This document shows, piece by piece, positions 1 to 8,573 of a stretch of DNA of 64,000 bases. Source of the stretch: Trinickia acidisoli (GTDB lineage Bacteria; Pseudomonadota; Gammaproteobacteria; Burkholderiales; Burkholderiaceae). Location: contig NZ_JAFLRG010000001.1 in assembly GCF_017315725.1 (NCBI RefSeq), positions 2,356,001 through 2,420,000 on the forward strand, written 5' to 3'. Position 1 is the first letter of the stretch. Every line of letters begins with the position of its first letter. The translations under genes were made by a program, and so were the position numbers. The notes below the pieces were generated by a model. The model ran no database searches. It saw only the letters and a list, made by a program, of their open reading frames with translations, and was not told the origin of the DNA.

Positions 1-478
1 TTCCGTCCTGGTTCAGCAGATGGCGTGCCGCGGTATCGAGTCGCCAACGCCCGAACGACACGATATCGATGGCTTCGGTGATGCGCAGATTCGGGGGCAA
101 CATGCGCGTGCGGCGTATCACCGCCTTGATGCGCGCAAGCAGTTCACGCGGCGAGAACGGCTTGACCACGTAGTCGTCCGCGCCCATCTCGAGGCCGATG
201 ATGCGATCGGTTTCGTCGTCGCGTGCGGTCAGCAGCAATATCGGCAGCGCGCGATGCTTGCCGCTGCGCAACGTTCGGCAAAGCACCAGACCGTCATCGC
301 CGGGCATCATGATGTCCAGCACGACGAGGTCGAACGCCGAGGTATCCAATTGCGCGAACATGTCGCGGCCATCCGCGGCCGCACTCGCGCGCAAACCGTT
401 CTTGCGAAGGTAGTCCGCGACACCCGTACGTATATCGCGATCGTCATCGACGACGAGGATGTTGTCGATGTGGTCCAT
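1..478 (-). CDS. OmpR-family response regulator (5' part; runs off the window)
   Basis: The gene starts at an ATG at 478 and runs off the left edge, leaving about 159 codons. The receiver domain is complete in outline: acidic pocket D11-D13 in ILVVDDD, phosphoacceptor D55 in VVLDIMM, the T of LLLTARDDE and the K of YVVKPFSP. The linker after the receiver (ARIKAVIRRTR) leads into the start of what should be a winged-helix DNA-binding domain, as in OmpR/KdpE-like regulators. It would act as a cytoplasmic transcription factor phosphorylated by a sensor kinase, which probably lies beyond the left edge. It is a different protein from the regulator at 5245-5961. Family call is firm; the regulon cannot be told. 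Confidence 0.9.
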   Translation of the reverse strand, partial: MDHIDNILVVDDDRDIRTGVADYLRKNGLRASAAADGRDMFAQLDTSAFDLVVLDIMMPGDDGLVLCRTLRSGKHRALPILLLTARDDETDRIIGLEMGADDYVVKPFSPRELLARIKAVIRRTRMLPPNLRITEAIDIVSFGRWRLDTAARHLLNQDG

Positions 479-920
479 GTTCACGAGTCCTCAAGGTTGC
501 GTTGCCGTTACGTGCTCCGAGCTCGGTGCGATCGCTATTATCCACCGCGACCGGTTCGGGTAGGCGGCAGTACCGACGCGCCGCCATGACGCGTATTGGA
601 CATGCCTGACTTATCTCGAACGTGTCGACTTCGACGGCCTTTTGTATCTGTTTGTACAAACGGATCTCGAACAGCCCGCCTCGAGCGCTGCGTTTTGTAT
701 CGAAACGTATCAAAGCCCGGCCGTTACACATTCCGATGCCGTTTGGCGCTTGCGCAGATACAACCGGGATACGTCGCCGCGGTTTCATATGCACACCGGC
801 CAAGCGCACAGCGACGACCCTAGCCTCGACATCACGTTGTCGCCCCACGTGCGCTAGGACCTGTTCACGCTAAGCCCCGAACCCAGTCACCTTCTCACAC
901 CCGTATTGCAGGAGAACACC
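479..920. other. Intergenic region with divergent promoters and a perfect palindrome
   Basis: This 442-bp stretch separates the minus-strand response regulator from the plus-strand hydrolase, so it should hold two divergent promoters. I see no convincing gene. The only distinctive element is a perfect 12-bp palindrome, GTTTGTACAAAC, at 650-661, preceded by a related TTTGTATC at 641-648 and followed by TTTGTATC again near 694. Such a cluster is the usual look of a repressor or response-regulator site, but the binding protein is not known. Confidence 0.4.
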
Positions 921-1940
921 ATGAAGCGCACGCACGCCGCACTCGCCGGAGCCTTTGCCCTTAGCCTTGCTTGTTTTGCTTCGGTCGCACACGCCGAAAC
1001 CGAACCGGCGCAATCGCCCGCGGCACAGGCCGCATCGCACGATCCTTGGGGGCCATTGAAACATATCCACGCCGGCGTGCTGGACGTCGCTTATGCCGAG
1101 ATGGGACCTGCTAATGGGCCCGTGGTGATTCTGCTGCACGGATGGCCCTATGACATTCACAGCTATGAACAAGTCGCACCGGCACTGGCAGCGAAGGGCT
1201 ATCGGGTGCTCGTTCCATATGCGCGCGGATTCGGCGAGACTCGCTTCCTGTCTGCAAGCACCGCGCGAAATGGCGAGCCCGTCGCATTGGCCGAAGACGT
1301 CATCGACTTCATGGATGCGCTGCATATCAAGCAGGCGGAACTGGGCGGCTTCGACTGGGGTGCACGCACGGCGGACATCGTCGCGACGCTCTGGCCGCAA
1401 CGGGTGAAAGCGTTGGTGTCCGTGAGCGGCTACCTCATCGGTAGTCAAGAATCCGGCACGAAGCCGCTGCCCCCCCAGAACGAGTTGCAATGGTGGTACC
1501 AGTATTACTTCGCCACCGATCGCGGCCGCATCGGCTATGAAAAATACCGTGATGACTTCGCCAAGTTGATTTGGCAGTTGGCCTCGCCGAAATGGAATTT
1601 CGACGACGCCACATTCGAGCGCAGTGCGGCCGCGTTGAACAATCCCGACCAAGTTGCCATTACGATCTTCAACTATCGCTGGCGGTTGGACCTCGTCAAG
1701 GGTGAAGCGAAATATGCCGCGCTGGAGAAGAGACTGGCTCAATTCCCTGCCATCACCGTGCCGACGATCACCCTGGAGGGCGATGCCAACGGCGCGCCGC
1801 ACCCGCAGCCGGCAGCCTATGCCAAGAGATTCACAGGCAAGTATCAGTTTCGGCTGATTACCGGCGGCATCGGCCACGACCTACCGGAAGAAGCGCCACA
1901 AGCGTTCACTCAGGCCGTGATCGACGCCGGTCACCTCTGA
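921..1940 (+). CDS. Secreted alpha/beta hydrolase, epoxide hydrolase/haloalkane dehalogenase-like
   Basis: This 339-residue protein starts at the ATG at 921, which follows a CAGGAG ribosome site; an in-frame TTG at 906 lies before that site and is not the start. Residues 1-25 form a Sec signal peptide ending in AHA, so the enzyme is probably periplasmic. The fold signature is clear: oxyanion motif HGWP near residue 74, nucleophile elbow GFDWG with Asp (D145) rather than Ser, and a late catalytic His in GIGHDLPE (H319). An Asp nucleophile is typical of epoxide hydrolases and haloalkane/fluoroacetate dehalogenases, which pass through an ester intermediate. Substrate is unknown. It is flanked by a divergent regulator and a convergent hydroxylase and looks monocistronic. 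Confidence 0.85.
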   Translation: MKRTHAALAGAFALSLACFASVAHAETEPAQSPAAQAASHDPWGPLKHIHAGVLDVAYAEMGPANGPVVILLHGWPYDIHSYEQVAPALAAKGYRVLVPYARGFGETRFLSASTARNGEPVALAEDVIDFMDALHIKQAELGGFDWGARTADIVATLWPQRVKALVSVSGYLIGSQESGTKPLPPQNELQWWYQYYFATDRGRIGYEKYRDDFAKLIWQLASPKWNFDDATFERSAAALNNPDQVAITIFNYRWRLDLVKGEAKYAALEKRLAQFPAITVPTITLEGDANGAPHPQPAAYAKRFTGKYQFRLITGGIGHDLPEEAPQAFTQAVIDAGHL

Positions 1941-2017
1941 TAGAGATTGGACGGGCTGCTTCTCGTCGATCGGATTTCAATTCGAGAACGCAGCCTCGGC
2001 CAAGTGAGCTAGCGCCG

Positions 2018-2929
2018 TCAAACTGTCACCTTGGCCGCTTCGGCCACCTCGGTCGCCTTCGCTCGCCGGCGCAACGCTTCCGTCGTATCGCCGGAGCCGT
2101 CGGGGCGCCATCCGGGCGGCAACAGCAGATAGCCCAACGCCGTCCGAATAGTGCGAGCCGACTTGATATCTCGCACGACCTGCACCCACTGAGAGAGTTC
2201 GACGACGAACGGGTTACGGGAGAGCATCGGCGTGGTCAGCCCGTAGCGGCACGGCTCCTCCTTTCGCTCTTCGACATACGTGCCGAAGAGTCGATCGAAT
2301 ACGATCAGTACGCCGCCGTAATTGGCGTCGAGGTAAGTCGCGTTCGACGCATGATGGACACGATGCGATGAAGGCGTATTGATCACGTATTCGAGCCAAC
2401 CGAGTTTTGGCATCCACGTATTGTGAAGCCAGAATTGGTACAGCAGGTTCAGCGAAAGCACGGCGAGCACGACTTCGGGCCGCACCCCGAGCCAGATCAG
2501 TGGGGTAAAGAACACCGCGCTACCGGTCAACTTCGCGGTCCAACCCAGGCGATAAGCGGACGACAACGTCAACTGATTCGGCGAGTGATGGACCGCATGC
2601 GTCGCCCAAAAAAAGCGAATGCGGTGCGATGCACGGTGGTACCAGTAATAGCAGAACTCCTGGCCGACGAAGAGCAGTAGCAAGGTCAGTACGTTGTCGA
2701 GCGCCACGGTATGGATCCGATGCGCCCACGCGAATGCAAAGGCCGGCGTTGCCAACGATAACGGCAGCCACGCGAGCAGTTTTCGGCCTGTCAGATCCGT
2801 CAGCGATAGCCAAACTTCATACCACTGAAACGGTGTATCGGTACGCCGCGTCTTCCCGGTGAGCCAGCATGCTTCAATCAGCGACACACCGATAACGAGC
2901 GCCGTAACGATGAGTGAAATTTCCTTCAT
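2018..2929 (-). CDS. Sterol desaturase / fatty acid hydroxylase family membrane protein
   Basis: This 303-residue integral membrane protein carries the eight-histidine pattern of the fatty-acid hydroxylase superfamily (PF04116): HRASH, HAVHH, and HRVHH, with an extra HNTW. These histidines hold a di-iron centre that hydroxylates or desaturates lipids in the inner membrane. N-terminal hydrophobic segments (residues 1-20 and around 50-75) and a central hydrophobic block (around 130-165) fit the family. The start is the ATG at 2929, preceded by AGGAC. The protein ends in a charged tail rich in Ala and Lys. The actual lipid substrate cannot be told from sequence; bacterial members act on hopanoid, ornithine-lipid or sterol-like molecules. 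Confidence 0.88.
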   Translation of the reverse strand: MKEISLIVTALVIGVSLIEACWLTGKTRRTDTPFQWYEVWLSLTDLTGRKLLAWLPLSLATPAFAFAWAHRIHTVALDNVLTLLLLFVGQEFCYYWYHRASHRIRFFWATHAVHHSPNQLTLSSAYRLGWTAKLTGSAVFFTPLIWLGVRPEVVLAVLSLNLLYQFWLHNTWMPKLGWLEYVINTPSSHRVHHASNATYLDANYGGVLIVFDRLFGTYVEERKEEPCRYGLTTPMLSRNPFVVELSQWVQVVRDIKSARTIRTALGYLLLPPGWRPDGSGDTTEALRRRAKATEVAEAAKVTV

Positions 2930-2988
2930 TAAGTCGTCCTAAATAATCTCAATGCATTGCCGATCGTTGCAAATCTTTCACTTCCCGA

Positions 2989-3744
2989 TCAACCGTGAGG
3001 TCCCCAATGGTTGGCCGCACCCACCGCATCCATCTGTTTGACGATCGACGTAGCCAGCTTTTTCGCATCGGTATCGACCGTCGAGTGCTTGGCTTGCGAA
3101 ACCACATGCAGTGCCGCGCTCGCGGCAAGCGCAACCGGTAGCCGGTGTGTCATCGCACCGACGACACCGCTTTCCGCCATGCCGGGCGCCTTACCGCTTT
3201 GCTCCGTGACCGCAAAGCTCTGAACCGGCACGCTCGCGCCCGCAACCGGCCGATACGTCAGCCTCACCGACGCCGCCAGTTCGCGCTTGCCGGCGCCAAG
3301 TCCGATCAGCATGCGCCGACGCGCATTGCCTGCATCGACCGTTTCGAAACTGCCATCGACGAGCAATACGTTTTTGCCGGGCGGCACATCGGAGTCCGCT
3401 CGCAGCGCCGCCCACCCCTTCGCTTGCAACTGACGAACGATTTCGTCGGCAACGTCATTGCGCAACCGTGTCGCACACGCCGTCCCGGCAGCGCTCGGTA
3501 TTTCCGTTGCCGGGAACGCCTGCGGTTGCGCATAGCGGCCGCCCTGCGCGCATTGACCCGGTGCAACGTCGAACGCCCGTACATAAACGATCTCGGGCGT
3601 TGCGCGAGCGACAACCGGCTTTGGTGTTCCATTCGTCAGAGATGACGCGCATCCCGTCGCCAGAAGAACGCTCAGCGCGAGCGCTGCGCTGGCGCCGCGC
3701 GTTCCGATTTGCATCAAGCGTTTCGATAATGTCTGCGCACTCAT
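2989..3744 (-). CDS. DUF4410-like outer-membrane lipoprotein
   Basis: I place the start at the ATG at 3744 (MSAQTLSK), behind an AGAGGT-like ribosome site, giving 251 residues. A signal peptide with a lipobox (LLATGCAS) predicts a lipid-anchored Cys, so the protein is a lipoprotein. The body (IVYVRAFDVAPGQC, then a region ending in ADEIVRQLQAKGW, then DGSFETVDAGNARRR and LIGLGAGK) resembles DUF4410 lipoproteins, whose function is unknown. It sits downstream of the sensor kinase on the same strand, 172 bp away, and may be a target of that two-component system. The open frame continues upstream past 3744, but that part reads like noncoding sequence. Confidence 0.75.
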   Translation of the reverse strand: MSAQTLSKRLMQIGTRGASAALALSVLLATGCASSLTNGTPKPVVARATPEIVYVRAFDVAPGQCAQGGRYAQPQAFPATEIPSAAGTACATRLRNDVADEIVRQLQAKGWAALRADSDVPPGKNVLLVDGSFETVDAGNARRRMLIGLGAGKRELAASVRLTYRPVAGASVPVQSFAVTEQSGKAPGMAESGVVGAMTHRLPVALAASAALHVVSQAKHSTVDTDAKKLATSIVKQMDAVGAANHWGPHG

Positions 3745-3916
3745 CAGGACCTCTGTGCCTCCCTGTTTCGGTTCATTCGATCGGTCGACTCTTCGTCTTC
3801 CGAAAGCATGGATGCGAGTATCGCGGGTGCGCCGCGCGAAGGCCATCGATGAATTATGTCGAGACATGTCACCGCGAAGTGCGCTTGTACGCCGCCGATT
3901 CGACGTGGCTTCGCTA

Positions 3917-5248
3917 TCAGGCGGTCGGAGATTGCAGCGATAAAGCGACACGTGCCTCGAGGCCGCCGCCTTCTCTTGCGCGAAAGCTGATCGTGCCGCC
4001 ATGCGAGCGTGCGATTCGTTCGACGATGGCAAGACCGAGCCCGGTACCCGCCGCCTGGCGGCTCGCATTCGAGCCTCGCGCGAACGGTGCTTTCAGTCGC
4101 TCGAGTTCGTCAGCCGTCATGCCCTTGCCGCGATCGCAGACCGCGACATAGGCATATCCTTCGGTGGACCAACTCCGGACGGCCAATCCGCTGCCGCCAT
4201 AGGCAACCGCGTTCTGCATGAGATTCATCAGCAGACGCATCACGTTCGTCGGACGAAAACGAAAAGGCGGAATATCGCCGAGCGTCAACTCGAATTCATG
4301 CCCCAGCCCGGCGAAATCCGCCGCGAGTTGGCTGAGCAACCCATTCAAGTCGCCGACTTCCATCGGCTCGCGCTCGCCGCTGCCCGCGTAATCCATGAAT
4401 TGCTGAACGATGGCGTCGATCCGCTCGAGATAGCCTTCCGCCGAAGCGGCCAAAGCACGGTCTTTATCGGGCGGAATCGCAAGGGCGAGCGCAAGCCGAA
4501 GCTTCGTGAGCGGTGTGCGGATGTCGTGGGAAACGCCGGCCAGCATCAGCGAACGCGTGGCCTCCGCGTGACGCAATGCGCCCGCCATCTCGTTGAATGC
4601 ACGGCTCACGTCCGCCACTTCGGTGGGGCCCGAAACCGACAATGCCGGAGGCGTCGCACCTGCGGTGATCTTGCGTGCCGCATGCGCCAGATGCCGCAGC
4701 GGTCGATTGATATGCAACTGAATCAAGTAGCCCGTCAGCGCGGCAATGAGCGCGAGCCCCATCGAGAGCGCGATAGCGGCCACGATCGGATTCTCTCGTA
4801 CGTCGGTGGTAATGACCGGCGCGATCCAGTACGGTGAGCCCGCGATATGGATGCGGATCCAGAGCCTTTGCAGATAAGCAGGCTGCCAGAGCACGAGCGT
4901 GCCCGCCGGCATGTTTTGCTGCAAGGTCTGCGCAAAAACATCGCGCTGATAGGTACGAAAGAAGTGGACGAAACTCGGCGGCATCGCCGCCACGGCATCG
5001 GGGGGCGGCTGCGGCTTCGCATCGAGTCGGGCAACCACCGCCCGACCTTCGTCGGGAGGCAGCGCCGCGAGTGCGCGATCGAGCGTCTGCACGTATTGAG
5101 CGAACACGATCGCCGCGCGCTGGACGCGCGGGCGCTGAACGTAATAGATGAGAAAGGTCAGAGAGCAGACTTGCGTCAGCATCACGAGCACCACCAGCAA
5201 CGCGATGTTGCGTGCGAGCAGCGAGCGCGGCACGAGAGCGCGGCTCAT
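3917..5248 (-). CDS. EnvZ-like sensor histidine kinase
   Basis: This 443-residue inner-membrane kinase has an N-terminal transmembrane helix (about 13-36), a periplasmic sensor stretch of about 120 residues, a second helix (about 155-177), a HAMP domain (RPLRHLAHAARKI), the dimerisation/phosphotransfer H-box GVSHDIRTPL with H241 as the phosphorylated residue, and a C-terminal HATPase with N box (MQNAVAYG), G1 (DRGKGM) and G2 (GTGLGLAI). Its start overlaps the stop of the response regulator upstream by 4 bp (ATGA type), so the two are co-translated. The layout matches the EnvZ/RstB class. The stimulus is not evident. Confidence 0.93.
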   Translation of the reverse strand: MSRALVPRSLLARNIALLVVLVMLTQVCSLTFLIYYVQRPRVQRAAIVFAQYVQTLDRALAALPPDEGRAVVARLDAKPQPPPDAVAAMPPSFVHFFRTYQRDVFAQTLQQNMPAGTLVLWQPAYLQRLWIRIHIAGSPYWIAPVITTDVRENPIVAAIALSMGLALIAALTGYLIQLHINRPLRHLAHAARKITAGATPPALSVSGPTEVADVSRAFNEMAGALRHAEATRSLMLAGVSHDIRTPLTKLRLALALAIPPDKDRALAASAEGYLERIDAIVQQFMDYAGSGEREPMEVGDLNGLLSQLAADFAGLGHEFELTLGDIPPFRFRPTNVMRLLMNLMQNAVAYGGSGLAVRSWSTEGYAYVAVCDRGKGMTADELERLKAPFARGSNASRQAAGTGLGLAIVERIARSHGGTISFRAREGGGLEARVALSLQSPTA

Positions 5249-5961
5249 CGCTCGACATCCGCCACCAGCATGTATCCCATTCCCCAGACCGTCTTGATGA
5301 AACGCGGCTTCGACGGATCGTCTTCGATCACTTGCCTGAGCCGGAGCACCTGCACGTCGATGCTGCGATCGAGTGCCTCGTGCTCTCGCCCACGCGCGCG
5401 CGCGAGCAGGTTCTCGCGGCTCACCGGGCGGTTCGGCGACGAGCCGAGCGCCTGCAGCAGCCGCATCTGCGCCGAGTTCAATTCGACCGGCTCCGCCCCC
5501 CGCATCAGCGTCTGTTTCGGCAAATCGAAGCGAAACTCGCCGAATCGCAAAAGTTCGGAGGTCAACGACGCTGCGCCCGAGGCAATCTTCTGACGTCTCA
5601 ACAGCGCACGAATCCGAGCAACGAGTTCATTCGGAAGAAACGGCTTCGGCAAGTAATCGTCGGCGCCGGCCTCGAGCCCGACGACGCGATCGACCGGATC
5701 GCCCTTCGCCGTCAACATGAGTATCGGCAGCGTATGGCCTTCCTTACGCAGCCGGTGACATACCGATAGGCCGTCCTCGGGCTCCATCATCAGATCGAGC
5801 ACGAGCAAGTCGAAAGGCTCACGCTGCAAGTAGCGGTCGAGCCGCTTGCTATCTGCTACGCAGCGCACGTGGAAGCCCTGGCTGGTGAGAAAGCGCTGCT
5901 GCATGTTGCGCAGTTCCGCGTCGTCATCGAGCAAAATGATTTTTTCGGGCCGATCATCCAT
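5245..5961 (-). CDS. OmpR-family response regulator
   Basis: This 238-residue regulator has a complete receiver (D12, D13, phosphoacceptor D56 in LVLDLMM, T in LMLTAKG, K in YLPKPF) and a C-terminal winged helix ending in FIKTVWGMGYMLV, the usual OmpR recognition/wing region. It is first in an operon with the histidine kinase, which it overlaps by 4 bp, so they form a cognate pair. It likely binds tandem sites near its own promoter and may control the adjacent EF-hand, lipoprotein or desaturase genes. Start is the ATG at 5961. Confidence 0.94.
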   Translation of the reverse strand: MDDRPEKIILLDDDAELRNMQQRFLTSQGFHVRCVADSKRLDRYLQREPFDLLVLDLMMEPEDGLSVCHRLRKEGHTLPILMLTAKGDPVDRVVGLEAGADDYLPKPFLPNELVARIRALLRRQKIASGAASLTSELLRFGEFRFDLPKQTLMRGAEPVELNSAQMRLLQALGSSPNRPVSRENLLARARGREHEALDRSIDVQVLRLRQVIEDDPSKPRFIKTVWGMGYMLVADVER

Positions 5962-6064
5962 TGCGTATCTCCGGCAATGACGTATAGACCATCGCCGCGC
6001 GCGGCGATGACAACATCATAGGCGGTGTGGATTCGAACTGGGGCCGTATCCGCGTATCCACGGA

Positions 6065-6373
6065 TCAGCGCGACAGTGCCTTTTTCCCGAAATACGCTTC
6101 GATTTGAGCGAGGGTGAGGAAGCCCGCATGCTGCGTATCGATTTCGTCGAAGTGGCGCGCGACCATCGGCATACCGGCAGCCGCTTGCTGCCGTGTCAGT
6201 TTCCCGTCGTGCGTCGTGTTGGCACTGGCAAAGCGATCGCGCAGCGTTTGCAAGCCTCGTTCGAGACGTGCCGCACCACTCGCAGGCGGCATTGCGGTTG
6301 CCGGTGTAATGGTCTGCGCCGTTGCGCCCGCCGAGACGGCAAAGATCGCGACCGTGATAAGCATGCGTTTCAT
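6065..6373 (-). CDS. Small secreted EF-hand domain protein
   Basis: This 102-residue protein has a signal peptide (residues 1-19, ending in ATA) and two EF-hand-like segments. The first loop, NTTHDGKLTRQQ, and the second, DTQHAGFLTLAQ, follow the Asp/Asn-x-x-x-Asp-Gly pattern only partly, so calcium binding may be weak or lost. The helices around them (RFASA, MPMVARHFDEI, IEAYF) fit the fold. It lies 100 bp from the response regulator on the same strand. Periplasmic proteins of this kind are common in Burkholderia near OmpR/EnvZ-like pairs, and a role as accessory calcium sensor is only a guess. Confidence 0.75.
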   Translation of the reverse strand: MKRMLITVAIFAVSAGATAQTITPATAMPPASGAARLERGLQTLRDRFASANTTHDGKLTRQQAAAGMPMVARHFDEIDTQHAGFLTLAQIEAYFGKKALSR

Positions 6374-6606
6374 TCACTAATCTCCGACTTCAAGAATGAA
6401 TCGCTGCGAGCCGGCGCACCATGCTCCGGCTTGAAGCAGCGACAGCCGGAATGTTATGGATGCAAGCCGTGATAGGCGACCGAAAAATCATGTCGCCGTA
6501 TGTCGTTCGTTCGTTAATTCTGTTCGACGTAGGCCCTGCGCAGGGGAGTATCGAGCCTAAGCATCAGCCGATCGCTTCGCTGAAGACCAATGCATACCCG
6601 TTACCG

Positions 6607-7557
6607 TCAACCGGTAGCCGGGTGTTCGGGCGTGTCGGTTGTGCGCCAGGCGTAATGCCTGAGCAGCACGCCATACCCGCCGATGACGAAACCGCCGCAT
6701 TTCTGCCGGTAGGCCTCGCGGCGCATCCGATACGCGCGCGGCAGGTGAAACCACGGCAGCGCCGGCAGATCGTGATGAACGAGGTGGAAGTTGTTGTTCA
6801 GAAACAAAAGCCGCATCGCGAGCCCCGCTTCGTTGATGGCGATGCGCGCCTTCGGATGTGCCGCCGCGCGATGCTCATACAGCGAGCGCACCATCGCGAG
6901 CCCGAGTGCCGGCCATGTGATCGCGAGCAGGTAGTACCACCACGATATGCCCGCGTAGTGCTGAACCCAGTTCAGTAGCAGCGCCACAACGGCGCCGTGC
7001 CGGAACCACATGGGCGCGTGACGCCAATCGCCGCGCGCGAACGCCTTCGCCGCGCCGACGATCATGGCGGCAACGCTCATAGGCGGGCCGATCACGATGC
7101 GCCCAATCAAAGTCTTGCGCGTAAGCCATAGCGCCCGTTGCCAGCCCGGCAGGCGGGCCCAGCGTTCGGCGTGTACGTAGTTCGTTTCCGGATCGATGCC
7201 CGGTACGGTCAGCACTTCGTCGCGATGATGCGCGAGATGGCTCTCTCGATACAGCGAGTACGGGTACCACACCGCAAGCGGCGGCCAGCCGAGCAACATG
7301 TTCAACCATGCGTGGCGCGTCGGATGCCCGTGCAGCAGTTCGTGCTGCAGCGACATGTGCCACGCGCACAACAGGATGAATAACGGCGTGGCGACGGCAA
7401 GCGGCAGATACCCGACACGCACCACCGTCAACATGCCGAACCACCCACCGTAGATCGCGGCGATCAGCATCCATGTGGGCCACTCGGTGCGCGTAACGAA
7501 ATGTGCCTCGAGCGAAGCGATTTCGCGTGCGTGGTCGGCGTCGATGTATTCAGCCAT
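6607..7557 (-). CDS. Membrane fatty acid desaturase
   Basis: This 316-residue membrane protein has the three histidine boxes of the acyl-lipid/acyl-CoA desaturase family (PF00487): HELLHGHPTRH, HLAHH, and HLVHH. They ligate the di-iron centre that, with O2 and an electron donor, introduces a double bond or hydroxyl group. Hydrophobic segments near residues 20-55, 165-185 and 200-225 fit a membrane enzyme. I choose the ATG at 7557 (MAEYIDAD); the open frame runs further upstream, but that part is Arg/Ala-rich and not protein-like. No ribosome site stands out, so the start is moderately certain. Substrate could be a fatty acid, carotenoid or hopanoid-like lipid. Confidence 0.88.
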   Translation of the reverse strand: MAEYIDADHAREIASLEAHFVTRTEWPTWMLIAAIYGGWFGMLTVVRVGYLPLAVATPLFILLCAWHMSLQHELLHGHPTRHAWLNMLLGWPPLAVWYPYSLYRESHLAHHRDEVLTVPGIDPETNYVHAERWARLPGWQRALWLTRKTLIGRIVIGPPMSVAAMIVGAAKAFARGDWRHAPMWFRHGAVVALLLNWVQHYAGISWWYYLLAITWPALGLAMVRSLYEHRAAAHPKARIAINEAGLAMRLLFLNNNFHLVHHDLPALPWFHLPRAYRMRREAYRQKCGGFVIGGYGVLLRHYAWRTTDTPEHPATG

Positions 7558-7748
7558 GTTCGTCGGTGCTGGGCGTGAACGGCAAATCGCGTGGGACGCT
7601 GCAGCCCTACCATAGCGAAAGCGCCTAGCGGGGCGAACCAATGGATTTGCATTTGCTTATCCGCGCGGCAGCAAAGACTCGACGGCCACGCACCGCGAGC
7701 CCGCTCAGCGCGCCTGCACCGTCGCCGTCGAGGATCTAGAATGCGCCC

Positions 7749-8573
7749 ATGACCCACTGGATCGCCGCCCTGCCGATGTACAACGTGACGCCAGGACACG
7801 GCCGGTTATGGCGCGCGCTGCTGAACGACACGCTCGCGGCGTTCGCCCGCGCCGGCGGCCCCGAACATGTCGCTCTGCTCGACAAGCCGCACGGCCCGCT
7901 GATGCCGCTCTGGCGCCGCGACGATCTGCTGCTTTCGCAGACCTGCGGCTTCCCCTACCGCATGCTTGGGCTTCGCGAGGCAGTCCATCTGGTCGCCACG
8001 CCCATCTTCGATGCCGAGGGGTGCGATGGGCCGCGCTATCGCAGTGCGCTCGTCGTCTCCGCCGCGGCCTGGAAGCGCGGTGCGACGACGTTGGCCGATT
8101 GTTTCGGGCTGCGCGCGGCGTGCAACAGCGGGGATTCGCATAGCGGCATGAATGCATTGCGTCACGCCGTCGCTCCGCTCGCGCGTGATGGACGCTTCTT
8201 TGCATCGGTTCGCTGGACCGGCGCTCATTCGGCGTCATTGCGGGCCTTGATCGAGACGCGAGCCGACGTGGCCGCGATCGACTGCGTCACACTTGCGCTA
8301 CTGCGCGACGGCAGTCCCGAACTGCTGCGTGGTGCGCGCGTGATCGGCATGACCGCCTCCGCACCAGGCCTCCCTTTCATCGCGTCACGCACATTGGACG
8401 AAGCGCACATGCCCGTGCTGCGCGATGCGCTGGACCAGGCCCTCGCGGCCGACGCTGGACGCGCGCATGCGCTGCGGCTACGGGGTTTCGCGCGGCTGCC
8501 GGCCGAGGATTACGCAGATATCGAAGACATGGCGAACGAAGCCCGTGCGCTCGGATACCCTCTATTGCGCTGA
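7749..8573 (+). CDS. PhnD-like periplasmic-binding-fold protein without signal peptide
   Basis: This 274-residue protein resembles the phosphate/phosphonate ABC-transporter substrate-binding fold (PF12974): an early strand (WIAALPMYNV), a mid segment (LLLSQTCGFPYRML), a second lobe (YRSALVVSA), a ligand-region NSGDSHSGMNALRH, and a cross-over strand (VAAIDCVTLALL). It starts directly with MTHWIAALP and has no signal peptide, so it is probably cytoplasmic and not a standard transporter component. No permease or ATPase gene is adjacent. Its 3' end overlaps the convergent GntR gene by 12 bp. It may act as a small-molecule sensor or enzyme on the same binding fold; function unknown. Confidence 0.7.
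   Translation: MTHWIAALPMYNVTPGHGRLWRALLNDTLAAFARAGGPEHVALLDKPHGPLMPLWRRDDLLLSQTCGFPYRMLGLREAVHLVATPIFDAEGCDGPRYRSALVVSAAAWKRGATTLADCFGLRAACNSGDSHSGMNALRHAVAPLARDGRFFASVRWTGAHSASLRALIETRADVAAIDCVTLALLRDGSPELLRGARVIGMTASAPGLPFIASRTLDEAHMPVLRDALDQALAADAGRAHALRLRGFARLPAEDYADIEDMANEARALGYPLLR

Noticed and set aside
870..1877. A 335-codon frame antisense to the alpha/beta hydrolase
   Set aside because: The plus strand has a signal peptide and all catalytic residues of the hydrolase; the antisense frame has none.
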